A DNA stretch of 22,273 nucleotides. Source: Bacteroidota bacterium. Lineage in GTDB: Bacteria > Bacteroidota > Bacteroidia > Bacteroidales > WCHB1-69. Below the pieces are notes generated by a model. That model did no database searches. It was not told the DNA's origin and worked only from the letters and a program-made list of their open reading frames with translations. The stretch is taken from assembly GCA_023413895.1 (NCBI GenBank), contig JAEZOU010000035.1, positions 1-22,273 of the forward strand, written 5' to 3'. Shown in pieces: positions 15,481 through 22,273 of this stretch. Position 1 is the stretch's first letter; each line of letters starts with the position of its first letter. A program made the translations under genes and the position numbers.

Positions 15481-15906
15481 ATGATATATTTTCATTCCGA
15501 AACAACTTTCCAACTAAAGAATAAAAATAGCTATAAAAAATGGCTGAAAGAGATTGCAAAAAATGAGAGTAGAAGAGTAGGAGAGTTGAATTATATTTTT
15601 TGTGATAATGCGTATTTATTAGATATAAATGTTCAATATTTACAGCACGATACTTATACTGATATTATCACTTTTGATTATTCTGAAGATAATATGATTG
15701 CAGGTGATATTTTTATAAGTGTAGAAATGGTGACTGAAAATGCAAAAGAATTTGCTGTTTCTTTTGAGGAGGAACTATTACGTGTATTGTCTCACGGAGT
15801 TTATCATCTTTGCGGATATAAAGATAAAACAGAAATAGAAGCGCAAGAGATGAGAAAAAAAGAAGAGGAAGCTATTAAACTTTCAAAAGATATGAATTTA
15901 TTGTAA
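15481..15906 (+). CDS. ybeY: Endoribonuclease YbeY
   Basis: Zinc-dependent single-strand endoribonuclease needed for 16S rRNA 3'-end maturation and ribosome quality control. 141 residues. The block HDTYTDIITFDY (56-67) and GDIFIS (75-80) are family signatures. The metal site is SHGVYHLCGYKDK (104-116): His105 and His109 are kept, while the third canonical His of the H-x3-H-x5-H motif is Asp115. Asp at this position also occurs in other Bacteroidota YbeY proteins as I remember them, so it is a group trait and not decay. It follows the hydrolase by 3 bases and precedes mnmG by 46 bases, a gap that contains a parS site. Confidence 0.93.
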   Translation: MIYFHSETTFQLKNKNSYKKWLKEIAKNESRRVGELNYIFCDNAYLLDINVQYLQHDTYTDIITFDYSEDNMIAGDIFISVEMVTENAKEFAVSFEEELLRVLSHGVYHLCGYKDKTEIEAQEMRKKEEEAIKLSKDMNLL

Positions 15907-15934
15907 TTATATAAAATAGAAGCAGTTATAAAAT

Positions 15935-15950
15935 TGTTTCACGTGGAACA
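15935..15950 (+). other. parS: parS site (ParB/Spo0J binding) between ybeY and mnmG
   Basis: TGTTTCACGTGGAACA; its complement TGTTCCACGTGAAACA fits the degenerate consensus TGTTnCACGTGAAACA exactly. It ends two bases before the mnmG ATG, so bound ParB could also affect the local transcript. Confidence 0.85.
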
Positions 15951-15952
15951 AG

Positions 15953-17821
15953 ATGAAAATAGAGTATGATGTTGTAGTTGTAGGTGCAGGTCACGCAGGT
16001 TGTGAAGCTGCAATGGTGTCTGCAAAATTGGGTTCAAAAACTTTACTTATCACCATGAATCTGTCGCTTATTGCACAGATGTCGTGCAATCCAGCTATTG
16101 GCGGTATTGCAAAGGGACAAATTGTTCGCGAAATAGATGCACTCGGAGGAATGCTCGGAATTGTTACAGATAATACAATGATTCAATTTCGAATGTTGAA
16201 TCGTTCGAAAGGTCCAGCAATGTGGAGTCCCAGAGCGCAAAGCGATAAGCAAGCATTCTCAATCTTTTGGCGTTCCTTACTCGAAAATCAAGAAAATCTT
16301 GATATGCGTCAGGATATTGTTACTGACCTTTTGATAGAAAATGGTTCCATCTCGGGCGTAGTTACCCAGCAAGGTTTGACCGTTTTTGCTAAAAAGGTAA
16401 TCTTGACAAATGGAACTTTTCTAAATGGAAAGATCCATATAGGTGAAATAAATTTTGATGGAGGAAGAATGGGAGAACAAAACTCACCTTTCCTTTCAGA
16501 TAAATTGAAGAATTTAGGAGTAGAAACAAAAAAATTAAAGACAGGAACTCCTGTCAGAATTGATGGAAGAACAGTCGATTTTTCTAAAATGGAGGAGCAA
16601 AAAGGTGATGAAAATCCTACAGGATTCTCTTTCACACAAACTCCAAAATTGGAAAATCAATGTAGCTGCTGGATTACTTATACCAATAATGAAGTTCACG
16701 ATATTTTAAGAACAGGCTTTGCCCAGTCACCCATGTTTCAAGGTCGCATACAAGGTGTGGGTCCACGTTATTGTCCTTCAATAGAAGATAAAATTGAACG
16801 TTTTTCAGATAGAGATCGTCATCAATTGTTTCTTGAACCAGAAGGAAGATATACATACGAATATTATTTAAATGGTTTCTCCTCTTCACTTCCAGAGTCA
16901 GTTCAAATGGAGGCAATGCATAAAATTCCTGGCCTAGAAAATGCTAAAATTCTTCGCCCTGGTTATGCTATAGAATATGATTATTTCGATCCTACACAGT
17001 TGTTCCCTTCTATGGAGTCTAAAATTGTTCGAAACCTTTATATCGCAGGACAATTAAATGGTACTACAGGATATGAGGAAGCTGGATGTCAAGGTTTAAT
17101 GGCAGGAATTAATGCTCATAGAGCTATTTTAGAACAAGAGCCAATTGTATTGAGCCGTTCTGAAGCCTATATTGGTGTATTAATCGATGATTTAACAACA
17201 AAGGGTGTTCAGGATCCATATAGGATGTTTACTTCTCGTGCTGAATATAGAATCCTTTTACGTCAAGATAATGCCGATGAAAGATTAACTCCTTTGGCAT
17301 TTAAATTAGGATTGATTTCAGAAGAACGACTTCAAAAAATGGAGAAAAAATATGATCAGAGAGAAAAAATTGTAGATTTTATATGCCAAAATTCTATTTA
17401 TCCTAAAGAGATTAATGGTAGATTAAAGGAGTTGGAAACACCAGAATTGATGCAAAAAGTGAAGTTAGAAAGTTTACTTTTACGTCCTCAACTTGTATTA
17501 GAAGATTTGATTAAGGCTTCATCATCACTTTCCTCTTTCTTAACACAAATTAATGCTACACAAGAGGAGCAGGAAATAGCTGAAATCTTGATAAAATATC
17601 AGCATTATATCAATAAAGAGAAAGAGTTGGCAGAAAAAATGTCTCAATTGGATAACATAAAATTACCCCAAGATATTGATTACTTTTCTTTCCCATCCTT
17701 GTCAATGGAGGCTCGGGAAAAATTGACAAAAGTAAATCCGCAAAATTTAGGACAAGCATCACGGATAAGTGGAGTAAATCCATCAGATATTGCCGCTTTG
17801 ATGATATATTTAAAAAGTTGA
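15953..17821 (+). CDS. mnmG: tRNA uridine-5-carboxymethylaminomethyl modification enzyme MnmG (GidA)
   Basis: FAD enzyme that, with MnmE, installs the cmnm5 group on the wobble uridine of tRNAs. 622 residues, the standard length. The N-terminal Rossmann motif VVVGAGHAGCEAA (8-20) binds FAD. The signature blocks MSCNPAIGGIAKG (43-55) and QFRMLNRSKGPAMWSPRAQ (78-96) are present, as is the second family signature GQLNGTTGYEEAGCQGLMAG (~367-386); the C-terminal helical domain ends ISGVNPSDIAALMIYL, which contacts MnmE and tRNA. It is the last gene of the plus-strand run. A parS site occupies the upstream gap. In many bacteria this gene is a landmark near the replication origin, which fits the parS sites. 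mnmE is not in the window. Confidence 0.97.
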   Translation: MKIEYDVVVVGAGHAGCEAAMVSAKLGSKTLLITMNLSLIAQMSCNPAIGGIAKGQIVREIDALGGMLGIVTDNTMIQFRMLNRSKGPAMWSPRAQSDKQAFSIFWRSLLENQENLDMRQDIVTDLLIENGSISGVVTQQGLTVFAKKVILTNGTFLNGKIHIGEINFDGGRMGEQNSPFLSDKLKNLGVETKKLKTGTPVRIDGRTVDFSKMEEQKGDENPTGFSFTQTPKLENQCSCWITYTNNEVHDILRTGFAQSPMFQGRIQGVGPRYCPSIEDKIERFSDRDRHQLFLEPEGRYTYEYYLNGFSSSLPESVQMEAMHKIPGLENAKILRPGYAIEYDYFDPTQLFPSMESKIVRNLYIAGQLNGTTGYEEAGCQGLMAGINAHRAILEQEPIVLSRSEAYIGVLIDDLTTKGVQDPYRMFTSRAEYRILLRQDNADERLTPLAFKLGLISEERLQKMEKKYDQREKIVDFICQNSIYPKEINGRLKELETPELMQKVKLESLLLRPQLVLEDLIKASSSLSSFLTQINATQEEQEIAEILIKYQHYINKEKELAEKMSQLDNIKLPQDIDYFSFPSLSMEAREKLTKVNPQNLGQASRISGVNPSDIAALMIYLKS

Positions 17822-17987
17822 TTTATAAATCACTAATATACAGCAATTTATAAATTCAAGATCTCTTTAGCAGCGGCGATATCTGACAGATAATTTACCA
17901 TCAAAATTAATTTTTCTTTTCTTAGAATCCATTTTTTAAAAATCTATATTGATTATCAATAAGTTAAGAAATATCTATAATTGAAAA
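17822..17987. other. Convergent gap between mnmG and the LytTR gene
   Basis: ATTTATAAAT, itself a palindrome, occurs at 17821-17830 and 17846-17855 and could pair, and TATCTG-A-CAGATA forms a small dyad at 17880-17892. Neither has a GC-rich stem with a T run, so no confident terminator is called for either gene. Confidence 0.35.
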
Positions 17988-18737
17988 TTATCGAATTTCG
18001 ATGAGATGCCGGACATTTTGCAAATAGATGCGTGTAATCTCAATTACCTCGTTCAAAATATAAAGATTATTTTTTTCAATCTTTTCTACGTTCGAAATAT
18101 TAACAATAGTGCGATTGTTGATTCTGGCAAATTGTCGTTTTGGCAAAATCTCATAGAATTTTTTTAGCGAAGAGTAATGTTTATAAATTTTTCCATTTGA
18201 TAGCGTTACAGTTAAATAACGTTGATAATTTTTGATTAGCACCATATCTTCAAATTGTACGCGAACACTGATGTGTTTGTATTTTAGGAAACAGAATTTT
18301 GGATTTCTACTCGATGGATTGTAAAGACTATTATTTTCAGCTGCGAAAATTACATCTTGAGGAATATTATTGATAAAATCAATCGTTTTTTTAATTTTCC
18401 CAATTTTTTTTGTAAATAATTCAGCTGTAAAGTTATCGGCAATTACATCAAAAAATCCCTTATTTAACAGTTGATATGTTTGATTGATATTGGAGATAAT
18501 ACCTAAAGTTAGCGAAGGCTTTTGAGTGGTTTCCAAAACATCCAAGCATTCTATAAAATCCTGTGTTAAATCGATAATTAAGAGTTGGTAACTTTGATAT
18601 CGATAACGTTCAATAAATGTTATATTGTCGGTTGCAAAATCGATAATATTGATTGAATGAAATCTTTGTAGGCACTCTTTGATTTTTTGTTCAATCATTG
18701 GGTCCTTGATAAAGAGAAAAGCATTTATTTTATTCAT
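17988..18737 (-). CDS. LytTR-family transcription regulator with degenerate receiver domain
   Basis: 249 residues. The N-terminal ~120 residues have the layout of a response-regulator receiver: AFLFIKDP (strand 1 with Asp12), YQLLIIDLTQ (strand 3 with possible phosphoacceptor Asp56) and FFDVIADNF near the end. The Lys of the usual K-P motif is absent (ADNF), and the acidic pocket is reduced, so phosphorylation is doubtful. The C-terminal ~100 residues (SVRVQFEDMVLIKNYQRYLTVTLSNGKIYKHYSSLKKFYEILP...FARINNRTIVNISNVEKIEK) are a standard LytTR DNA-binding domain. I started at MNKINAF (18737): a TACCTTTG -7 box (18759-18752) lies between it and the upstream ATG at 18782, so the longer form would begin before the transcript. 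No LytS-type kinase is adjacent. Its targets are unknown; the neighbouring glycan genes are one possibility. Confidence 0.85.
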   Translation of the reverse strand: MNKINAFLFIKDPMIEQKIKECLQRFHSINIIDFATDNITFIERYRYQSYQLLIIDLTQDFIECLDVLETTQKPSLTLGIISNINQTYQLLNKGFFDVIADNFTAELFTKKIGKIKKTIDFINNIPQDVIFAAENNSLYNPSSRNPKFCFLKYKHISVRVQFEDMVLIKNYQRYLTVTLSNGKIYKHYSSLKKFYEILPKRQFARINNRTIVNISNVEKIEKNNLYILNEVIEITRIYLQNVRHLIEIR

Positions 18738-19131
18738 ATTATATATTTGCTCAAAGGTAAAAAAATTATTAATGAATCTCATAGTTGCAATAAATTTTAT
18801 TTATCTGATAATCAATAGAATAAAAAAATGAAAAAAATGATTTTACCGAAAAAAAATCATCGAAAAATACAATTTTGTATTTAAAAATGCTAAGAACGGA
18901 GAAAAAAATGAAAAAATAAATTCGGAAATAACAAAAATGCAAAAAATGAAAAATGGGAGAAAAATGGAAAAAATTTGCAAATTAGAATGCAAAATAGCGT
19001 GATAGAGCGCACAAAAATAAGAATAAGTAGTAGATATCTTTTTTTATTAAAAGAGAATCTTAAAGTTTAAAATGGCAGATATTTCGCAAAGTTAATATAA
19101 CCATGAAATAAAAACTACAGAAAAGAAGAAA
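18738..19131. other. A-rich low-complexity gap
   Basis: No gene is visible. From about 18821 to 18975 the plus strand is dominated by A runs, with the short unit AAAAATG(A/G) recurring many times. One inverted repeat stands out, ATGATTTT (18837-18844) / AAAATCAT (18853-18860). It is downstream of hddC and upstream of the LytTR gene on the minus strand, so it should hold the 3' end of the glycan transcript, but no GC-rich terminator stem was found. Confidence 0.4.
18752..18759 (-). promoter_or_regulatory. -7 box that decides the LytTR gene start
   Basis: TACCTTTG on the minus strand matches TAnnTTTG exactly, 14 bases before the ATG at 18737. No TTG lies at the normal -33 distance. It argues against the 45-base longer open frame. 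Confidence 0.5.
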
Positions 19132-19821
19132 TTATAGTTCTTTTTCTGCGCGAGCGTAATCTTCAGGAATGCCAATATCTAAGAAATATCCATCAGAAGC
19201 CAATCCATAGAAGTATTCTTTTTTATATAGTTGTTCCATTACATCTTTTTCAAAAGAGAACTTTTCAGGTTGTGGATATTTATCAAATAACTGTTTATTA
19301 ATAAGATATATACCTCCATTAATTAAGCCTTTTCCTGCAACAGCATTTTTTTCGGTAAAAAGAGAGATTCTATTTTGTGCATCGATAGTAACACTACCAT
19401 AGCGTGCTACATCATCAACTTGACGAAGAACGATGGATAAAAGGGCATTTTTTTGCTGATGGAATTGTATAAATTTCGACCAATCTACTTTGAAAATAGT
19501 ATCGCCATTAAGAACCAATACTTCATCAGTTAGGCAAAAAGTAAGGGCGTATCGAATTGCGCCGCCAGTTCCTAAAGGTTCTTTTTCTTGTGCATACGAA
19601 ATTTGTAATTTTCCATAATTTTTCCCGAAATATTCTTCAATTTTTTCGTGTAAGTAACCAGTTGATAACACCACGTGTTCGCAGCCTGCAACAGCAAGAT
19701 TATCAAGAATATAGGTTAAAAATGGACGATTATGGATGGGTGCCATCGGTTTGGGTAAATCCTTGATAACACCTTGTAAACGTGTTCCGAAGCCGCCAGC
19801 TAAGATAATTGCTTCTTTCAT
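19132..19821 (-). CDS. hddC: D-glycero-alpha-D-manno-heptose 1-phosphate guanylyltransferase (HddC-like)
   Basis: Cytosolic sugar-phosphate nucleotidyltransferase that makes GDP-D-glycero-D-manno-heptose for surface glycans. The N-terminus MKEAIILAGGFGTRL...KDLPKPMAPI carries the nucleotide-binding GGxGTRL and the catalytic Lys of PKP. LGTGGAI (~85-91) and VLNGDTIF (~103-110, metal-binding Asp) are typical, as is LINGGIYLI. About 229 residues, normal for HddC. I started at MKEAI (19821), two bases after the hddA stop; an ATG at 19836 adds five residues and overlaps hddA. Its pairing with hddA supports heptose over other sugar-1-phosphate substrates, although the sequence alone does not prove GDP specificity. 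gmhA and gmhB are not in view. Confidence 0.85.
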   Translation of the reverse strand: MKEAIILAGGFGTRLQGVIKDLPKPMAPIHNRPFLTYILDNLAVAGCEHVVLSTGYLHEKIEEYFGKNYGKLQISYAQEKEPLGTGGAIRYALTFCLTDEVLVLNGDTIFKVDWSKFIQFHQQKNALLSIVLRQVDDVARYGSVTIDAQNRISLFTEKNAVAGKGLINGGIYLINKQLFDKYPQPEKFSFEKDVMEQLYKKEYFYGLASDGYFLDIGIPEDYARAEKEL

Positions 19822-19823
19822 AA

Positions 19824-20846
19824 TTACATTGTCCAAGTTTTCAATCCTTCATTCACAAATTCATATCTTTTGGCTTTTCCACCAAAAGCAGCAAGTGCAT
19901 CAATAACACGGTAGCGGGTAGTAGAAGGACAATAAAAAAACATAAAACCACCACCTCCTGCGCCAGAAATTTTTCCACCAGAAGCGCCAGCGGCAATAGC
20001 TGCATCATACACATTATCAATTAGTTCATTACTGATGCTATCTGCCATCTGCTTTTTATATTGCCAACCGAAATCGAGAATTCTCCCAATGGAATCGATG
20101 TCTCCTTTCAGTAGAATTTCTTTCATCTGTTGAGCTTGTTCTTTTAGTTTGAGCATTGCATCGATTGATTTCTGTTTTTTTCCAGCCACATTCTTGCGTT
20201 GGTCATCAATAATTTTTGCTGACACACGGCTGGTTGCAGTATAGTAAAGCACGAGGTTATGGGCGAGTTCGTCCATATAACGTTGGCGGATTCGTAATGG
20301 ATTCACTACCACGTTGTCGCCTTTAAATTCCATATAGTTGAAACCGCCAAAAGTTGCAGCATATTGGTCCTGTTTTCCGCCGCTCATATTGAGGTCTTCG
20401 CGTTCTATTTCGTAAGCTAATCGGGCGATATCATATTCACCTAGAGGTAGTTTTAGCCATTCGACAAAAGCGCCCAAGATAGATACTACCAAAGTGGAAG
20501 AGGTGCCTAATCCAGAACCAGCAGGCGCATCTACAAAGCTCGAAATTTTAAAAGAGAGTGGTTTGTGGGTGAATTGGCGCACAATTCGGTTATAAACGCC
20601 TTTGTGCAGTACAAAATATCCTTCAGGGCGAAGAAAATCTTGGCTATCGAATGTTTCACTAAGTTCAGGATTTATAGGATTTTCAAATATAATTTTACCC
20701 TCTTCAGTAGGTTCTAAAGTTGTGTAAGCGTACATGTTGATGGTAGCATTTAGAATTGCGCCACCATAAATATCTGAAAATGGGGATACATCGGTGCCGC
20801 CGCCTGCTAAACCTAACCTTAAGGGTGCTTTACTTCTAATTCTCAT
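19824..20846 (-). CDS. hddA: D-glycero-alpha-D-manno-heptose 7-phosphate kinase (HddA-like GHMP kinase)
   Basis: GHMP-family kinase, 340 residues, phosphorylating C1 of heptose 7-phosphate on the GDP-heptose route. Motif 1 is at the start (APLRLGLAGGGTDVSPF, 8-24), the ATP-binding glycine loop is PAGSGLGTSS (~108-117) and motif 3 is GGKISGAGGGGFMFFY near residue 300. The N-terminal RIRSKAPLRLGLAGGGTD and the SGGKQDQYAATFGG block are those of HddA and related fucokinase-like enzymes. It lies 23 bases after the glycosyltransferase and is followed directly by hddC, so the three form one unit. An L-fucose or similar sugar kinase role is the main alternative; the adjacent guanylyltransferase would fit that too, but the lack of a bifunctional FKP makes heptose more likely. 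Confidence 0.87.
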   Translation of the reverse strand: MRIRSKAPLRLGLAGGGTDVSPFSDIYGGAILNATINMYAYTTLEPTEEGKIIFENPINPELSETFDSQDFLRPEGYFVLHKGVYNRIVRQFTHKPLSFKISSFVDAPAGSGLGTSSTLVVSILGAFVEWLKLPLGEYDIARLAYEIEREDLNMSGGKQDQYAATFGGFNYMEFKGDNVVVNPLRIRQRYMDELAHNLVLYYTATSRVSAKIIDDQRKNVAGKKQKSIDAMLKLKEQAQQMKEILLKGDIDSIGRILDFGWQYKKQMADSISNELIDNVYDAAIAAGASGGKISGAGGGGFMFFYCPSTTRYRVIDALAAFGGKAKRYEFVNEGLKTWTM

Positions 20847-20869
20847 ATAATTAAGTCATTATTAATAGA

Positions 20870-21991
20870 TTACAACTGACTAATAGCTTTTGTCAGGTTA
20901 CTCCATAGATATTTTTTCTTCTCTTCAGCCATATTTTTCTCAAATTGTTCCATTCTATCTGCCTCGAAATAGTCAATTAAAGCTTCTGCAATTTCTTCTG
21001 CATCGGGATTAACCACATATCCCACTTTTTGATGAGGGACTATCTCCGCAAGACCACCAACATTGGTTACTAACATTGGTTTTTCAAAATGGTAAGCAAT
21101 TTGTGTTACACCACTTTGCGTTGCTGTTTTGTATGGTTGTGCTACAATGTCAGCTGCACTAAAATATTTATTAACCTCACTATCAGGAATAAAATCTGTG
21201 CGTAAAATTATTTGTTCTCTAATTTCTAATTCATCAATTAAAGATTGATAGATTTTCTCGTCACTATAAAATTCACCAGCAACAATAAGTTTTATATTTT
21301 TATTTTTAAGTTTCTGATTAGCAAATGCTTTTAGAAGAAGGTCTAATCCTTTGTATGCGCGTATAAAACCAAAGAACAACACATATTTATCTTCTATAGG
21401 CAGATTCAGAGTTTTCAGAGCCTCATTTCTATTCAATCTTTCTCCATAATGGTCGTAAATAGGATGGGGGGAGAAAATTTTAGGACAATTTCGTTTGTCA
21501 AATTTATTAATATCCTCAATTACAGATTTAGATAGTGCGATAAATCCATCCATTGTTTTCACAAAATAGTTAGGAAGAAATTTATCCAAAAAGTTAGGTT
21601 CGTGCGGAATCATATTGTGAGTAAGCGAGATAAGTTTAGCTTCACAATTTTTTCGAATTACTCGTGCAATGGTTCCCATACATGGAGCCATAAATGACAT
21701 CCAATAGGCGAAAATTACTAAATCAGGTTTTTTAAGAGCTATTTCTTTTCCTACCTTAATCCAATTAAGGGGATTACAAGAGTTTATTTTTCGCTCAATT
21801 TTTAAATTTTTAGGAGCAGGACTATCCGTAAACTGAGTTTTTCCTGGAAATAAGAACGAAGGATATTGCAATTTAAAAGTACAAACTTCTACATTATTAT
21901 TTTCATTAACAAATTGTAATGCTAAACGGTCGTTAAATGTTGCGAGTCCTCCTCTGTAAGGATGAGCGGTACCTAAAATAACTATCTTCAT
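20870..21991 (-). CDS. Glycosyltransferase family 4 (GT-B fold)
   Basis: Cytosolic or membrane-associated glycosyltransferase of 373 residues. The N-terminal half has the acceptor-domain glycine loop (GTAHPYRGGLATFNDRLA, 7-24). The C-terminal half has the donor domain: YVLFFGFIRAYKGLDLLLKAF, LIVAGEFY, DFIPDSEVNKYFSAADIVAQPYKTATQSGVTQIAYHFEKPMLVTNVGGLAEIV. The E-x7-E site of family 4 is modified (Gln-Ser-Gly-Val-Thr in place of the first Glu region), a form seen often in Bacteroidota. The next genes supply GDP-heptose, so heptose transfer into LPS core, O-antigen or another surface glycan is a reasonable inference. A good promoter with a short leader precedes it. Confidence 0.87.
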   Translation of the reverse strand: MKIVILGTAHPYRGGLATFNDRLALQFVNENNNVEVCTFKLQYPSFLFPGKTQFTDSPAPKNLKIERKINSCNPLNWIKVGKEIALKKPDLVIFAYWMSFMAPCMGTIARVIRKNCEAKLISLTHNMIPHEPNFLDKFLPNYFVKTMDGFIALSKSVIEDINKFDKRNCPKIFSPHPIYDHYGERLNRNEALKTLNLPIEDKYVLFFGFIRAYKGLDLLLKAFANQKLKNKNIKLIVAGEFYSDEKIYQSLIDELEIREQIILRTDFIPDSEVNKYFSAADIVAQPYKTATQSGVTQIAYHFEKPMLVTNVGGLAEIVPHQKVGYVVNPDAEEIAEALIDYFEADRMEQFEKNMAEEKKKYLWSNLTKAISQL

Positions 21992-22012
21992 TCTTGTGAT
22001 AATTTATGCGTG

Positions 22013-22046
22013 CAAAGATACTCTTTTTCCTGACGTGTTGTTGCAA
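22013..22046 (-). promoter_or_regulatory. Promoter of the glycosyltransferase-hddA-hddC unit
   Basis: On the minus strand TATCTTTG (22020-22013) matches TAnnTTTG exactly, with TTG (22046-22044) 23 bases upstream, at the long end of the accepted spacing. It predicts a leader of about 15 bases. Confidence 0.6.
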
Positions 22047-22149
22047 GTTGAAAAAGATTTCATTCACTTAGTTTTGAGAGAAATTGAGCGAAGAAAGAAA
22101 CCATAGAATCTTAAAAGTTAGTTTTATAAAGCATTATTTTTCAAATAAA

Positions 22150-22175
22150 AAGCACCCCGACGATGCAGGGTGCTT
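22150..22175 (-). terminator. Rho-independent terminator of the gene entering from the right
   Basis: AAGCACCC (22150-22157) pairs with GGGTGCTT (22168-22175) around a 10-base loop. On the minus strand it runs into TTTTTATTTG. It follows the stop codon at 22201 and separates that gene from the glycosyltransferase promoter. Confidence 0.88.
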
Positions 22176-22200
22176 GGCGCAATTCAAATTTATCACTCTT

Positions 22201-22272
22201 TTACTTGTTTTCTTTTTGATTTCCTAGTTTCTTTTCAACTTCCTCTTTAGAGAGTTTCTTTGTGCAGAAGAA
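22201..22272 (-). CDS. C-terminal fragment of an unidentified gene (start outside the window)
   Basis: The minus strand is open from the window edge and ends at TAA (22203-22201). The visible 23 residues read FFCTKKLSKEEVEKKL and then GNQKENK. The tail is lysine/glutamate rich and helical. A strong terminator 25 bases downstream supports a real gene end. Too little is visible to name a family. Confidence 0.5.
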   Translation of the reverse strand, partial: FFCTKKLSKEEVEKKLGNQKENK

Positions 22273-22273
22273 C

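Noticed and set aside
16043..16916. Three antisense open frames inside mnmG
   Set aside because: They mirror the strongly conserved mnmG coding sequence and show no signal peptide, motif or promoter.
18821..18975. A-rich repeats as a CRISPR or tandem-repeat array
   Set aside because: The units are short, irregular and without spacers of fixed length; it is simple low complexity.
19271..19280. TGTGGATAT in hddC as a DnaA box
   Set aside because: One mismatch, single, in a coding region; several similar one-mismatch words (for example TTATCCAAA in the MFS gene) occur by chance in this AT-rich DNA.
19672..19681. CACGTG core within hddC as a third parS site
   Set aside because: Only the six central bases match; the flanks (ACC...TTC) break the palindrome.
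19557..19766. Plus-strand frame inside hddC
   Set aside because: Shadow of the nucleotidyltransferase gene; no independent evidence.

Overview
The window looks like a chromosomal segment of an AT-rich Bacteroidota bacterium, most likely Bacteroidales. Four signs point there. Two secreted proteins end in type IX secretion (T9SS) type A sorting domains. Several genes are preceded by the phylum's TAnnTTTG -7 / TTG -33 promoter type, and Shine-Dalgarno sequences are scarce. The gene order DUF4175 / RsbW-like ATPase / ybeY / mnmG is one I associate with this phylum. A rod-shaped ncRNA resembles Bacteroidales-1 / 6S RNA. There are no insertion sequences, tRNAs, rRNAs or CRISPR arrays. Most genes are core or housekeeping.

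Layout. 1-2124 (+): 3' part of a T9SS-exported endonuclease I, queD and era, closed by a strong hairpin terminator. 2127-8446 (-): yidD coupled to a polysaccharide flippase; a non-coding stretch with hairpins; two small secreted proteins of unknown function; the 6S-like ncRNA; an MFS (MFSD1-like) transporter; a two-gene unit with a small membrane protein and a secreted carboxypeptidase-regulatory-like protein. 8447-8932: a 486-base, very AT-rich divergent gap with a consensus DnaA box, near-consensus boxes and several palindromes. 8933-17821 (+): a tight run of seven genes, rpiB, a LutB-like Fe-S protein, DUF4175 membrane/coiled-coil protein, a degenerate RsbW-like pseudo-ATPase, a T9SS-exported SGNH hydrolase, ybeY and mnmG. 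17988-22273 (-): an orphan LytTR regulator, then a surface-glycan cluster (hddC, hddA and a family 4 glycosyltransferase), then the tail of another gene and its terminator.

The most interesting signal is not a gene. Two near-perfect ParB-binding parS sites occur 1.8 kb apart, one inside the pseudo-ATPase gene (14137-14152) and one in the ybeY-mnmG gap (15935-15950). parS sites normally cluster near the replication origin. Together with the DnaA-box-bearing gap at 8447-8932, from which genes diverge on both sides, this suggests the window lies in the origin domain and that the gap is a candidate oriC. I see no clear new multi-gene defence or metabolic system. The other points worth attention are the 6S-like RNA with its unknown downstream secreted genes, and the RsbW-like protein that has lost its ATP-binding residues.
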